Of a stretch of 64,000 nt of DNA, positions 1-8,494 are shown one piece after another (within the stretch, counting starts at the first letter, position 1; each line of letters starts with the position of its first letter). Location: assembly GCF_003594875.1 (NCBI RefSeq), contig NZ_QZEY01000009.1, positions 124,001-188,000 of the forward strand. Reading direction: 5' to 3'. A program made the translations under genes and the position numbers. The DNA is from Bailinhaonella thermotolerans (lineage in GTDB: Bacteria; Actinomycetota; Actinomycetes; Streptosporangiales; Streptosporangiaceae). The notes beneath the pieces were generated by a model, which worked only from the letters and a program-made list of their open reading frames with translations, was not told the origin of the DNA and made no database searches.

Positions 1-321
1 GCGCGCGCCGCCGTGCAGATCTCCACCCGCTTCCACGAGGCCCCCCTGGCCTACTCCCTGTCCGCCCTGGCGGCCGCCGTCTACGTGCTCGCGACCGTGG
101 CCCTGGCCCGGGGCGGCCGCACGTCCCGCCGGGTGGCCCTGGCCTCCTGCTCGCTGGAGCTGGCGGGCGTCCTGGTCATCGGCACCCTCAGCCTCCTCGA
201 CCCCGCCGCGTTCCCCGACGAGACCGTCTGGTCCACCTACGGCAAGGGCTACCTGTTCATCCCGCTGGTCCTCCCGGTGGCCGGCCTCCTCTGGCTCCGC
301 CGGACCCGCCCCCGCCCCTGA
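1..321 (+). CDS. small multi-pass membrane protein, C-terminal part
   Basis: The frame is open from the first base of the window; four codons precede the first possible GTG at 13, so the true start is probably upstream. About 102 residues are visible, with hydrophobic stretches near residues 12-32, 42-60 and 80-95 and an Arg/Pro-rich tail. This fits a small integral membrane protein. I see no catalytic or binding motif and assign no function. It is convergent with the LuxR gene that follows. Confidence 0.6.
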   Translation, partial: ARAAVQISTRFHEAPLAYSLSALAAAVYVLATVALARGGRTSRRVALASCSLELAGVLVIGTLSLLDPAAFPDETVWSTYGKGYLFIPLVLPVAGLLWLRRTRPRP

Positions 322-442
322 CCCCCCGCCCCTGACCCGCTCCCCCGGCGCGCCGGCCGCTCACGCCGTACGGCGGGCTGCTCTCCAGCGCCTGCCGTAA
401 GCCGGGCGCTGGGGCGGGCCGGCGGCCCCGCGGCCGGTGGGG

Positions 443-3343
443 TCAGTGGAGGAGGCCCTCGCGGTGGGCGATGGCGGCGGCGCTGGTGCGGCTGGTGACG
501 CCCAGCTTGGCGAGGATGTTGGACACGTGGACGCTGGCCGTCTTGGGCGAGATGAAGAGGGCGGCGGCCACCTCGCGGTTGTTGCGGCCCTCGGCGACCA
601 GGCGGAGGACCTCGCGTTCGCGGCTGGTCAGCGTGGGAAGCACCTGGTGGGGGGAGCCGGGGCCGTCCTCGCCCAGGCGGGCGCGGCGGCCGAAGGCGCG
701 CAGGGCCTCGCGGAGGGGGGCCGCGCCCAGGCGGTCGGCGGCGTTCACCGCCAGGGTCCACTGCTCGCGGGCCTCGTCGCGCCGGTCGCCGGCGGCCAGT
801 GACTCCGCGAGCCGCCAGCGGGACCTGGCCACCTCGTAGACGTACCCGAAGTCGAACGCGTCGGTGACCTCCCGCCACACCTCCGGGGTGTCCTCGCCGC
901 GCACGCGCAGCCACTCGGCCTCGGCGCGCTTGAGCCAGGCGACGCTCTCGATGCCCAGGTGGTACTGGAACGGCCCCACCACGTTGGTACGGCGGGCCCG
1001 CTCGATCAGCTCGTCGGCCTCGCGCACCGCCTCGCGCGCCGCGTCCGGGTCGCCCGGGCGGCGGGCGATCTCGGCCAGCGCCCCCAGGCCGATCGCGCTG
1101 ATGCGCAGCACCCGGTCGTCGAACTCGTCGAGCCGGGCGATCAGGGCGCGGACGTGTTCGAGCGCCCGCTCGGGGCGGCCCTGCCACAGCTCCAGCTCGG
1201 CGTTGAGGCCGCGGCCGAGGTAGGCCAGGAAGTAGCTCTCGTGCCACATGCGCGCGAGCCACGGCAGCCGTTCGGCGGCGCGCGGATTGCCCCGCGCGAC
1301 CTCCACGAACAGCGCGAACGACGACAGCACGGCCTCCGGGACGCTGCCCACGCGGATCGCGAACCCGTCGGCCAGCGCCTCGGCGCGGTCCCACTCGCCC
1401 GCCACGTAGTGCACGAGCATCTGGAGGAACCGCAGGTCGTTGCCGTAGTTGCTCCACGCCAGGCCGGTGTCGAGCGCCAGCCGCACGCCGTCGTCGGCGG
1501 TGGTCCTGGCCAGTCCCAGGTGCCCGCGCTCGAAGTGCACCCGCGCCAGGTGGAACGTCGCGCGCAGCTCGACCGGCAGGTCCCCGGCCTCGCGGGCGCG
1601 GGCGGCGGCCTGTTCCAGCAGTTCCTCGCAGCGCTCCGGCTCGTCGCCGGAGACCTCGTGGTAGAGCGCGAGCGTGGCCAGCGCCCCGGCCTCGGCCCCA
1701 CCCGCCCCGGTCGCGTGCGCCGCCTCCAGCGCCTTCCGCGCCCAGTCCGGCGCCTCGTGGTGCTTCTCGGACCAGATCAGCGCGCGGGCGTACGTCGCGT
1801 AGGCGTCGGCGTGCACCCGCGTCGGCGGTCCCGGCGGCAGCGCCTCGACCGCGGCCCAGCCCGCGGCCAGCGCGAACTCCTGGTCGTCGGTGTCGGACAC
1901 GTAGTACGCCAGCCGCTCGTTCACCTCGGCCCGCACCAGCGGGTCGGCGTCCGGCCCGAGCGCGTCGCGGACCCGCCTGAGCTGGGCGGCCGCCCGCCGG
2001 CTGCCCCCGCTGTCGGCCGCCGCGCCCGCGCTCCACAGCGCCAGCCGTACGGCGTCCGTCCCGGCCTGGGCCTCGGGGTCGGGCACGCTCTCCCACAGTT
2101 CGATGGCCTGTTCCAGGTGGCGGTGGACCTCGGCGGGGGCGCCCGCGCGCTCGGCCTCGCGGGCGGCCTCGACGGAGGCGGCCAGCGCGGCGGCGTTCTG
2201 GTGGCTGGCCAGGTAGTGGTACGCCAGCTCGGCGGCGGACCCGCGCGCCCCGGCGAGGATCCGGGCGAACGCGGCGTGCAGCCGGGTCCGCTCGCCGGGC
2301 AGCAGGTCGGAGTACACCGCCTCGCGCAGCAGCGCGTGCCGGAACCGGTATCCGTCGCCCGTGGGCGTGAGGAGCTGGTGGGACACGATCTCGCGCAGGA
2401 CCTCGTCGTACTGCCCGTCCGGCAGTCCGGTGACCTGCCGCACCAGGGCGTCGTCGATCGTGCGGCCGGCCACCGCGGCGACCCTGAGCACCTGCTGCGC
2501 GTCCTCCGACAGCCGCTCGACCCGGTTGAAGAGCAGCGCGGACAGGCCCGTCGTCATGCCCGCCGCGCCGCCGCCGACCGCGACGAGCTCCTCGGCGTAG
2601 AAGGGGTTCCCCTCGGCCCGCTCGATGACGTCCTCGTTGTCGCCGCCGCAGCCGAGCGAGCTGAGGTAGGCGGCCATCTCGTCGTGGTTCAGCGGGGGCA
2701 CGCCGAACTGGGTCACGATCGGCAGCCGGACCAGCTCGGCCAGCACCGGCCGCAGGGGGTGGCGGCGGTGCAGGTCGTCGGCACGGTAGGTGCCCACGAG
2801 GCAGACGCGCTCGCGCTGGAGCACCCGGCTGAGGAAGGTCAGCAGGTCGCGCGTCGAGCGGTCGGCCCAGTGCAGGTCCTCCAGCACCAGCAGGACCGGC
2901 CGCTCGTCGGCGAGGTCGGTGAGCAGCCCGAGCACGGCCCCGAAGAGCTGCTGCTGCGCCAGCCCGCCGCCGCCCGCCATGCCCCCGTCGTCGGGGGTGG
3001 CGCCGGGCAGCAGCCGGTTCAGCACGGGCCGGTCGAGGACGGCCCGCCGGAAGGACGGGGCGATCTGCGGGTCGCGCATGGCGTCCCGGAACACGTCCAC
3101 GAAGGGGAGGTAGGGGAAGGAGTCCCCCAGCTCGGCGCAGTGCCCGACCAGCACCAGGAACCCGCGCTCGCGCGCGCGCCTGGCCAGCTCGGTGACCAGC
3201 CGGGTCTTGCCTATCCCCGCGTCGCCGCCGACCAGCGCGATCCCCGCTTCGGGGGACTCTTCTACGGCGGCTCGATCGAGCACCCCGAGCAGCAGCCCGA
3301 GTTCGACGTCCCGCCCGATCAAGACATTGCCATCCGTGGACAC
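443..3343 (-). CDS. LuxR-family (LAL-type) AAA ATPase transcriptional regulator
   Basis: A 966-residue regulator with an N-terminal P-loop ATPase and a C-terminal LuxR DNA-binding domain. Walker A (GGDAGIGKT) lies at residues 39-47 and a Walker B-like LLVLEDLHWAD at 152-162. The middle is a long helical repeat-like region, and residues 905-966 form the HTH, beginning LTSREREVLRLVAEG. Both length and order are typical of LAL regulators, which in actinobacteria often activate secondary-metabolite or sugar genes. It is on the same strand as, and about 220 bp downstream of, the ABC-2 exporter genes, so it might be co-regulated with them. The inducer cannot be told from sequence. Confidence 0.93.
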   Translation of the reverse strand: MSTDGNVLIGRDVELGLLLGVLDRAAVEESPEAGIALVGGDAGIGKTRLVTELARRARERGFLVLVGHCAELGDSFPYLPFVDVFRDAMRDPQIAPSFRRAVLDRPVLNRLLPGATPDDGGMAGGGGLAQQQLFGAVLGLLTDLADERPVLLVLEDLHWADRSTRDLLTFLSRVLQRERVCLVGTYRADDLHRRHPLRPVLAELVRLPIVTQFGVPPLNHDEMAAYLSSLGCGGDNEDVIERAEGNPFYAEELVAVGGGAAGMTTGLSALLFNRVERLSEDAQQVLRVAAVAGRTIDDALVRQVTGLPDGQYDEVLREIVSHQLLTPTGDGYRFRHALLREAVYSDLLPGERTRLHAAFARILAGARGSAAELAYHYLASHQNAAALAASVEAAREAERAGAPAEVHRHLEQAIELWESVPDPEAQAGTDAVRLALWSAGAAADSGGSRRAAAQLRRVRDALGPDADPLVRAEVNERLAYYVSDTDDQEFALAAGWAAVEALPPGPPTRVHADAYATYARALIWSEKHHEAPDWARKALEAAHATGAGGAEAGALATLALYHEVSGDEPERCEELLEQAAARAREAGDLPVELRATFHLARVHFERGHLGLARTTADDGVRLALDTGLAWSNYGNDLRFLQMLVHYVAGEWDRAEALADGFAIRVGSVPEAVLSSFALFVEVARGNPRAAERLPWLARMWHESYFLAYLGRGLNAELELWQGRPERALEHVRALIARLDEFDDRVLRISAIGLGALAEIARRPGDPDAAREAVREADELIERARRTNVVGPFQYHLGIESVAWLKRAEAEWLRVRGEDTPEVWREVTDAFDFGYVYEVARSRWRLAESLAAGDRRDEAREQWTLAVNAADRLGAAPLREALRAFGRRARLGEDGPGSPHQVLPTLTSREREVLRLVAEGRNNREVAAALFISPKTASVHVSNILAKLGVTSRTSAAAIAHREGLLH

Positions 3344-3566
3344 GTGCCAGTATCACATGCCCCCGAAACCCCCCGGACCCTCCCATCACGCCCATTTCTC
3401 TTTTCCCAGGTACGGCGGGCGCGCCGGCGCCGATACCTCCTACCCGTAGGGGTCTTCCGCGGGTTATCCCCAGAACGCCGTTCGCCTCCGGGCGGCGCGG
3501 GGCCGGAGCCGTAGCTTGACGACCGGGACCGAAAGGAGGACGGGCATGATCAGGCACGACGGGCCG

Positions 3567-4727
3567 TCAGCCCCGGGTGAGCGCGACGCGCAGCCGCCAG
3601 GCGCCGACGGCGAACAACACCACCGCGAAGGCCGTGAGCGCCCCGAGCTGCGGGACGATCCCGGCGATGTCCGCGCCGTGCCGCGTCAGCGCGGCGAAGC
3701 CCTCGTTCGCCCAGCCGTGCGGCGTGAGGCGGGCCACGACACGCAGCCCCTCGGGAAACAGCTCCAGCGGCAGCATGGACCCCCCGAGCGCGGCCAGCCC
3801 CAGGCCGAGCAGCAGCCCCAGCGACACCGCCTGCTGCTCGGTGCGGAACACCGCGCCCATCAGCATCGCGGCCCCTCCGCCCACGAGCGAGAAGCACACC
3901 AGCAGCGCGGCCGCGCCGAGGGGGTCGCCCCAGCCCACGCCGAACAGCAACGCGGACCCGAGCATGATCACCAGACCCTGCGCGAGCGCGACGCCCACCC
4001 GCCCGAGCCCCTCCCCGAGCAGGATCGCGGACGCGGACGCCGGCGTGGCGTACATCCGCCGCGAGAGCCCCAGCCGCCGCGTCTCGATCAGCGCGGCCGC
4101 GCCGGTCAGCGAGGTCAGGAACATGAACAGCAGCAGTTGCGAGCCGGCGGCCACGTTGAAGCTGGTCACCGTCTCGGGAAAGAGCCTGGTCCCGGCGGTC
4201 GCGCTCTCAATGCGGATGCCGGGCAGGGCCCGCGCGGCGTTCCTGGCGGCGGCGAGGCCGCGGTCGAAGTCGCCCCCGCCCCGCGAGACGGCGAAGCGGG
4301 CCGCGCGCAGCACATACGTCTCCTGGGTGATCGCCGCCCGCACCGCGGCCCCGATCTGCCGGGCGGCGGGGTCGTCGCGGGAGATGTAGCGCACCACGAC
4401 CTCGCGGCCCTCGCGCACGGCGGCGTCATATCCGGCGGGGATGACCAGCCCGGCGGTGATCTCCCCGCGCTCGACGGCCTCCCGCAGCGCGCGCTCGCCC
4501 GCGGCGCGCTCGATCACGACACCCTGGGTGCGGAGCGTCTCGGCGGCGAGCCGCCGCGCCAGCGGGCCGTCCTGACCTCCCGTGAGGCCGAGCTTGGGCT
4601 CGAACCCGCCGAACGACACCCCGAAGATCAGGATCATCGCGATCGGCAGGATGATCACGAAGAAGATGTTGATCCGCTCGCGGAACAGGCGGCGGAGGCC
4701 GAGTCCCGCGATCGCCAGCGCTCTCAT
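3567..4727 (-). CDS. ABC-2 type transporter permease (second permease)
   Basis: A 386-residue membrane protein with one N-terminal transmembrane helix (about residues 17-40), a long extracytoplasmic segment, then five or six helices in the C-terminal half. This is the ABC-2 permease layout used by drug, polysaccharide and daunorubicin-type exporters. The ATG at 4727 is chosen because it gives an ATGA overlap with the stop of the upstream permease (4724-4726) and starts directly at the conserved MRALAIAGLGLRRLF segment; the 46-codon upstream extension looks non-coding. It is the last gene of a three-gene exporter operon. Confidence 0.9.
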   Translation of the reverse strand: MRALAIAGLGLRRLFRERINIFFVIILPIAMILIFGVSFGGFEPKLGLTGGQDGPLARRLAAETLRTQGVVIERAAGERALREAVERGEITAGLVIPAGYDAAVREGREVVVRYISRDDPAARQIGAAVRAAITQETYVLRAARFAVSRGGGDFDRGLAAARNAARALPGIRIESATAGTRLFPETVTSFNVAAGSQLLLFMFLTSLTGAAALIETRRLGLSRRMYATPASASAILLGEGLGRVGVALAQGLVIMLGSALLFGVGWGDPLGAAALLVCFSLVGGGAAMLMGAVFRTEQQAVSLGLLLGLGLAALGGSMLPLELFPEGLRVVARLTPHGWANEGFAALTRHGADIAGIVPQLGALTAFAVVLFAVGAWRLRVALTRG

Positions 4728-5878
4728 GGCCGCAGCATCCTCCCCACCCTCGCCATCGCGATGGCCCCGGTCACCAGCGCGAACGCCAGCAGGGCCAGCA
4801 CCGGCACGGCCACGCGGCCCGGTCCGCCGCCATCGGCCAGCTCCGACAGCCCGCGCAGGAACCACCGGTGCGGCGTGGCCAGGCTCACGACGGACAACGC
4901 CGCGCCGAGTTGGGCGACCGGCAGGAACACCCCGCCGAGGAGCCCCAGCAGCACCGCGACCACGCTCTGCTGCCCGCCGGCCTGCTCGGCGTTGCGGGCG
5001 AACGTCGCCACCACCCCCATCACGCCGGTGGCGGCGAGCACGCCCGCGAGCACCAGCGCGGCCACGCCCAGCGGGTCTCCCCAGGTCACACCCAGGATCA
5101 GGCCCGAGGCCACGAGCAGCACGGCCATGCTCGCCGTCCCGACGACGACGCTGCTGAGCAGCTTTCCGGCCAGGATCGCGGATCGGGGGATGGGCGCGGC
5201 GACCAGGCGGGCGAGCGTCCCGTCGCGGCGTTCGTCCAGGATGCTGGTCACCCCGAACTGCACGGTGAAGAACAGGAAGAAGACCGCCATCCCGGCCGCC
5301 ATGTTCGCGCCGATGTCGAGCTGCCTGCGCGCGGCCTCCGCCTCGGCGAACCTCACGGGCGCCGGGGCCTGGGCGGCCTCGCCCGCGACGCGCTCCGGCG
5401 GCCCGCCCGCGGTGGCCACGGCGATCTGGACATACCTCAGCTCGGCCGCGAACGCCTCCACCACCGACCGCGCGACCTGCACCCCGACCGGCCGGTCCAC
5501 GTGCCCGACGATCCGGATCACGGCCGGCCGCCCCGCCTGGACCGCCTGGGAGAACCCTGGCGGGATCGAGATCGACGCCGCGACCGCGCCCTCCTCGGTG
5601 AGCGCGCGGCCCTCCTCCGGCGTGCGCACGCGCCGCACGTCCACGACGCCCTCGCGCTCCAGCGCGCCCAGCACCCGGCCGGTGAACTGCGTCGCCACCG
5701 GGCCGTTGTCCTGGTCGGCGACCGCGAACGCCGCGATCTCCTCGTTCTCCAGGCCGCCGAAGACCAGGTTGAGCACGAGCGTCAGTCCCAGGGGCACGAG
5801 GATCGCCATGATCAGCAGGGACTTGTCGCGCAGCCGTTGCCGCAGGTCGTTGCCCGCGATCAGGAGTACGGCCCGCAT
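4724..5878 (-). CDS. ABC-2 type transporter permease (first permease)
   Basis: A 384-residue permease, paralogous in layout to the next gene: an N-terminal helix at about residues 21-42, a large external loop, then clustered helices from about residue 210. It lies 1 nt from the stop of the ATPase gene and overlaps the second permease by 4 nt, so the three are very probably one mRNA and form a heterodimeric exporter. The substrate is not deducible. In this family such exporters often export drugs or self-made metabolites. Confidence 0.9.
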   Translation of the reverse strand: MRAVLLIAGNDLRQRLRDKSLLIMAILVPLGLTLVLNLVFGGLENEEIAAFAVADQDNGPVATQFTGRVLGALEREGVVDVRRVRTPEEGRALTEEGAVAASISIPPGFSQAVQAGRPAVIRIVGHVDRPVGVQVARSVVEAFAAELRYVQIAVATAGGPPERVAGEAAQAPAPVRFAEAEAARRQLDIGANMAAGMAVFFLFFTVQFGVTSILDERRDGTLARLVAAPIPRSAILAGKLLSSVVVGTASMAVLLVASGLILGVTWGDPLGVAALVLAGVLAATGVMGVVATFARNAEQAGGQQSVVAVLLGLLGGVFLPVAQLGAALSVVSLATPHRWFLRGLSELADGGGPGRVAVPVLALLAFALVTGAIAMARVGRMLRP

Positions 5879-5879
5879 G

Positions 5880-6824
5880 TCAGTCTCGCAGGGCCTTGCC
5901 GGTGAGGTGCAGGAAGACCGCCTCCAGGTTCGGCTCGCGCACCTCCACGGCGCGCACGGCCGCCCCCGCCCGCGTCACCGTGTCCAGGACCGCGGGCAGC
6001 ACCTCCCGCGCCGACTCCACGAGCAGGTCGACGCGGCCCTCGCCGTGCCCTGCCTGCCTGACGGCGGGCAGCTTCCCGGCGGCTTCGGCGGCCGCGGCCA
6101 GGTCGCCCTCCGCGGTCAGCAGCACCCGGTCGTTCTCCCCGACCAGGCCCACCAGTTCGCGGCGCGTGCCCTCAGCTCGCAGGCGTCCCTCGTCGATGAT
6201 GCCGACGCGGTCGCACAGCCGCTCGGCCTCCTCCATGTAGTGCGTGGTGTAGAGCACGGCCGCCCCCTCCGCCGCCAGCCGCGCCACGCTCTCCAGGATG
6301 GCGTTGCGGCTCTGCGGGTCCACGCCGACGGTGGGCTCGTCGAGGATGAGCAGCCTCGGCTCGTGCAGCAGCCCGATCCCGATGTTGAGTCGCCGCTTCA
6401 TCCCCCCGGAGTACTGCTTGACCGGCTCCTTGGCCCGATCGGCGAGCCCGATCACCTCCAGCACCTCGGCCGTGCGGGCGCGGGCGCGGGCCCGGCTCAG
6501 GCCGTACAACCGCGCGAAGAACCTGAGATTCTCCGTGGCGGACAGATCCGGATAGATCGCCAGTTCCTGGGGGATGTAGCCGATCGCCGACTTCCCCCGG
6601 CCGTCCCGCGGCGAGTGCACCCGCCCCTCGACGAGCACATCCCCGGCGTCCCGCTCCAGGATCCCCGCGACCATCGAGATGGTCGTGGTCTTCCCCGCCC
6701 CGTTGGGCCCCAGCAGCCCGTACGTCTCGCCCGCCGCGATCGAGAACCCCACCCCGTCCACGGCGGTGTTCTCCCCGAACACCTTCCGCAAGCCACGGCA
6801 TTCGAGAACCGGTTCGTCCCCCAT
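5880..6824 (-). CDS. ABC transporter ATP-binding protein, drug-exporter type
   Basis: A 314-residue ATPase with Walker A GPNGAGKTT (39-47), Q-loop near residue 86, signature YSGGMKRRL (138-146), Walker B LLILDEP (158-164) and switch His 195. The C-terminal extension of about 90 residues is of the type seen in ABC-2 exporter ATPases. The ATG at 6824 is preferred over an upstream start at 6890 because a GGAGG box lies just before it and the conserved fold begins at residue 6. It is the first gene of the exporter operon, divergent from the YdeI-like gene. Confidence 0.92.
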   Translation of the reverse strand: MGDEPVLECRGLRKVFGENTAVDGVGFSIAAGETYGLLGPNGAGKTTTISMVAGILERDAGDVLVEGRVHSPRDGRGKSAIGYIPQELAIYPDLSATENLRFFARLYGLSRARARARTAEVLEVIGLADRAKEPVKQYSGGMKRRLNIGIGLLHEPRLLILDEPTVGVDPQSRNAILESVARLAAEGAAVLYTTHYMEEAERLCDRVGIIDEGRLRAEGTRRELVGLVGENDRVLLTAEGDLAAAAEAAGKLPAVRQAGHGEGRVDLLVESAREVLPAVLDTVTRAGAAVRAVEVREPNLEAVFLHLTGKALRD

Positions 6825-7069
6825 CCCCGCCTCCAGACCCGAGGAGCCGCCCTCAGCTTCCCGACGCCCGGCCCGCGGCACAAGGCCCATTTCCCCTCAT
6901 GCCGGAGACGCCGCCGGCCCCCCGGGGCGGCTCCACGGCATTCACCCGCCGCGCAGCTCACCGAGGCCGATCTCGATACCGGACGGCGCTCCCAGAATCA
7001 CGCCGCCCGGGCGGGGGAGGTGTGGTGATGAATCGGGGTGGAGGGTGGGCGAGGGGCGCGTGGAGCGTC

Positions 7070-7075
7070 TATAAA
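7070..7075 (+). promoter_or_regulatory. possible -10 box for the YdeI-like gene
   Basis: TATAAA stands out in a GC-rich stretch 28 nt before the ATG at 7104. No convincing -35 box lies 17 nt upstream. A strong AAGGAG ribosome-binding site follows at 7091-7096. Confidence 0.3.
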
Positions 7076-7103
7076 TGCGGGCTAATACGGAAGGAGATCG
7101 CTC

Positions 7104-7562
7104 ATGGGGATGAAGTTTCGGACCGTGGTGGAACTCGGCGGGAAGACGGCCACGGGGTTCGAGATCCCGGCGGAGGTGGTCGAGGGGCTGGGGGCCGGGA
7201 AGCGGCCGGCGGTCACGGTGACGGTGAACGGCGGATACACCTATCGGAGCACGGTGGCGGTGATGGGAGGCCGCTTCCTGGTGCCGCTGAGCGCCGAGCA
7301 CCGGACGGGAGCGGGTGTGAGCGCCGGCGACGAGGTGGACCTCGAACTCGACCTGGACACGGCGCCCCGCGAGATCGCGGTCCCGCCGGACCTGGCCGAG
7401 GCCCTGGCCGGCGACCAGGCCGCCAGGGGCTACTTCGAGGGCCTGTCCTACTCCCAGCAGCGCCGCTTCACCGAATGGATCGAGTCCGCCAAGAAGCCCG
7501 AGACCCGCGAACGCCGCGTCCGCGAGGCCCTCGCGATGCTCCAGGAGGGCCGCCCCCGCTGA
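7104..7562 (+). CDS. DUF1905/YdeI-like (OmpD-associated family) protein
   Basis: A 152-residue cytoplasmic protein. Residues 4-95 match the DUF1905 beta-barrel pattern (VELGGKTATGFEIP and the following strands). Residues 105-150 carry the helical YdeI/OmpD-associated signature with FxxLSYSQQRRFTEWIESAKKPETRERRV. Family members are often annotated as bacteriocin-protection proteins, but no biochemical activity is firmly established. The ATG at 7104 follows AAGGAG by 7 nt. Monocistronic; divergent from the ABC exporter operon. Confidence 0.85.
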   Translation: MGMKFRTVVELGGKTATGFEIPAEVVEGLGAGKRPAVTVTVNGGYTYRSTVAVMGGRFLVPLSAEHRTGAGVSAGDEVDLELDLDTAPREIAVPPDLAEALAGDQAARGYFEGLSYSQQRRFTEWIESAKKPETRERRVREALAMLQEGRPR

Positions 7563-7583
7563 CGGTGGCCCAGGGCGAGGACA

Positions 7584-7612
7584 TTGTCATACTACGTTTA
7601 ACAGAGTATGTT
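7584..7612 (+). promoter_or_regulatory. sigma-70-like promoter for the lipoprotein-protease operon
   Basis: TTGTCA (7584-7589), a 17-nt spacer, and TATGTT (7607-7612) form a good housekeeping promoter 70 nt before the lipoprotein GTG. It is almost entirely covered by the palindrome at 7588-7610, so a repressor bound there would block RNA polymerase. Confidence 0.55.
7588..7610. promoter_or_regulatory. 23-bp palindromic operator over the promoter
   Basis: Outer arms CATACT and AGTATG and an inner core GTT-n-AAC are arranged symmetrically, so 18 of the 22 paired positions match. The site is AT-rich in a GC-rich genome and covers the spacer between the -35 and -10 boxes. It looks like the target of a dimeric TetR- or PadR-type repressor. 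Confidence 0.55.
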
Positions 7613-7681
7613 CGGCGACTGCCGATGATCATCGTCGGCGGCGCCACGCGTGGCGTCTCCTCCTTCGACTCCGGAGACCCC

Positions 7682-8494
7682 GTGAGAGTTCTCGTCAAGA
7701 CCGCGCTCGCCCTCGCCCTGCTGTCCGGGTGCGCCGCCCAGGCGTCCGCGACGCCCGCTCCCCGGCCCGAGGGGGTGTCGGAGCGGCAGTGGCGGCTGGA
7801 GCTGGCGCGGGCCGACTGCATGCGGGACCGCGGCTTCGCCTACATCCCCCATGTCCAGCAGGCCAGGACCACCGAGCTCCAGCGCCGCGTGGAGGCGGGC
7901 GACCTCGCCGCGACGGCGGAGTCGAGGGCCAGGTACGGCTACCGCATGTTCGCCCAGTACGTCTACCCGGACGACCCGGCCTCCGGCGCGCTCGTCACCG
8001 ACGGCCGCGAGAACCCCAATCCCCCGGGACGCCTCAACGAGAGCCAGGCCGCCGCCTACGCCGACGCGACCGCCGTCTGCGTCTCCGTGGCGTACAAGAA
8101 GGCACTGAACAAGGACGTGCAGAGCTACGCCGACGTCCTCCAGCAGCGAGCGGCCCTCCGCGCCGAGCTCCGCGCGCGGCGCGTGGACAAGGACCCCGAG
8201 CTGGTGCGGCTCGCCGGCGCGTTCGGGGACTGCCTCGCGGGCAAGGGCTACACCGTCGAGTCGCGCACGCCGTCCGCGCTGGCCGACCGGGGCGAGCGCC
8301 GATTCGGCGCGGAGCTGAAGAAGGCCTCCAGGGCGGCCAAGGGCGAGCTCACGGCCGCCCGGGCCAAGCCGTACCTCACCAGGGAGATCAAGGACGCGCG
8401 GGACGACTTCTCGTGCGGCAAGAGCTTCTACACCCGTTACCTTCCGATAGACGCGGAGATCACCGCGCGGATCGACGCCGAGTTCGGCCGATGA
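7682..8494 (+). CDS. secreted lipoprotein coupled to a subtilase
   Basis: About 270 residues from the GTG at 7682. The start is chosen because it gives a clean lipoprotein signal: basic MRVLVK, a hydrophobic core and the lipobox LLSGC (Cys about residue 17). The mature part is charged, helical and holds a few conserved-looking cysteines; I recognise no domain. Its stop overlaps the ATG of the S8 peptidase (ATGA), so the two are translationally coupled. It could be a partner, chaperone or membrane anchor for the protease, but that is inference only. Confidence 0.75.
   Translation: MRVLVKTALALALLSGCAAQASATPAPRPEGVSERQWRLELARADCMRDRGFAYIPHVQQARTTELQRRVEAGDLAATAESRARYGYRMFAQYVYPDDPASGALVTDGRENPNPPGRLNESQAAAYADATAVCVSVAYKKALNKDVQSYADVLQQRAALRAELRARRVDKDPELVRLAGAFGDCLAGKGYTVESRTPSALADRGERRFGAELKKASRAAKGELTAARAKPYLTREIKDARDDFSCGKSFYTRYLPIDAEITARIDAEFGR

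Noticed and set aside
959-3514. Long plus-strand open frame opposite the LuxR gene
   Set aside because: GC-rich third positions keep antisense frames open; composition is low-complexity and no domain is recognisable, while the minus strand encodes a clear LAL regulator.
4728-4865. 46-codon upstream extension of the second ABC-2 permease
   Set aside because: It overlaps the end of the first permease in another frame and lacks similarity to the family N-terminus; the ATGA overlap at 4724-4727 is the better start.
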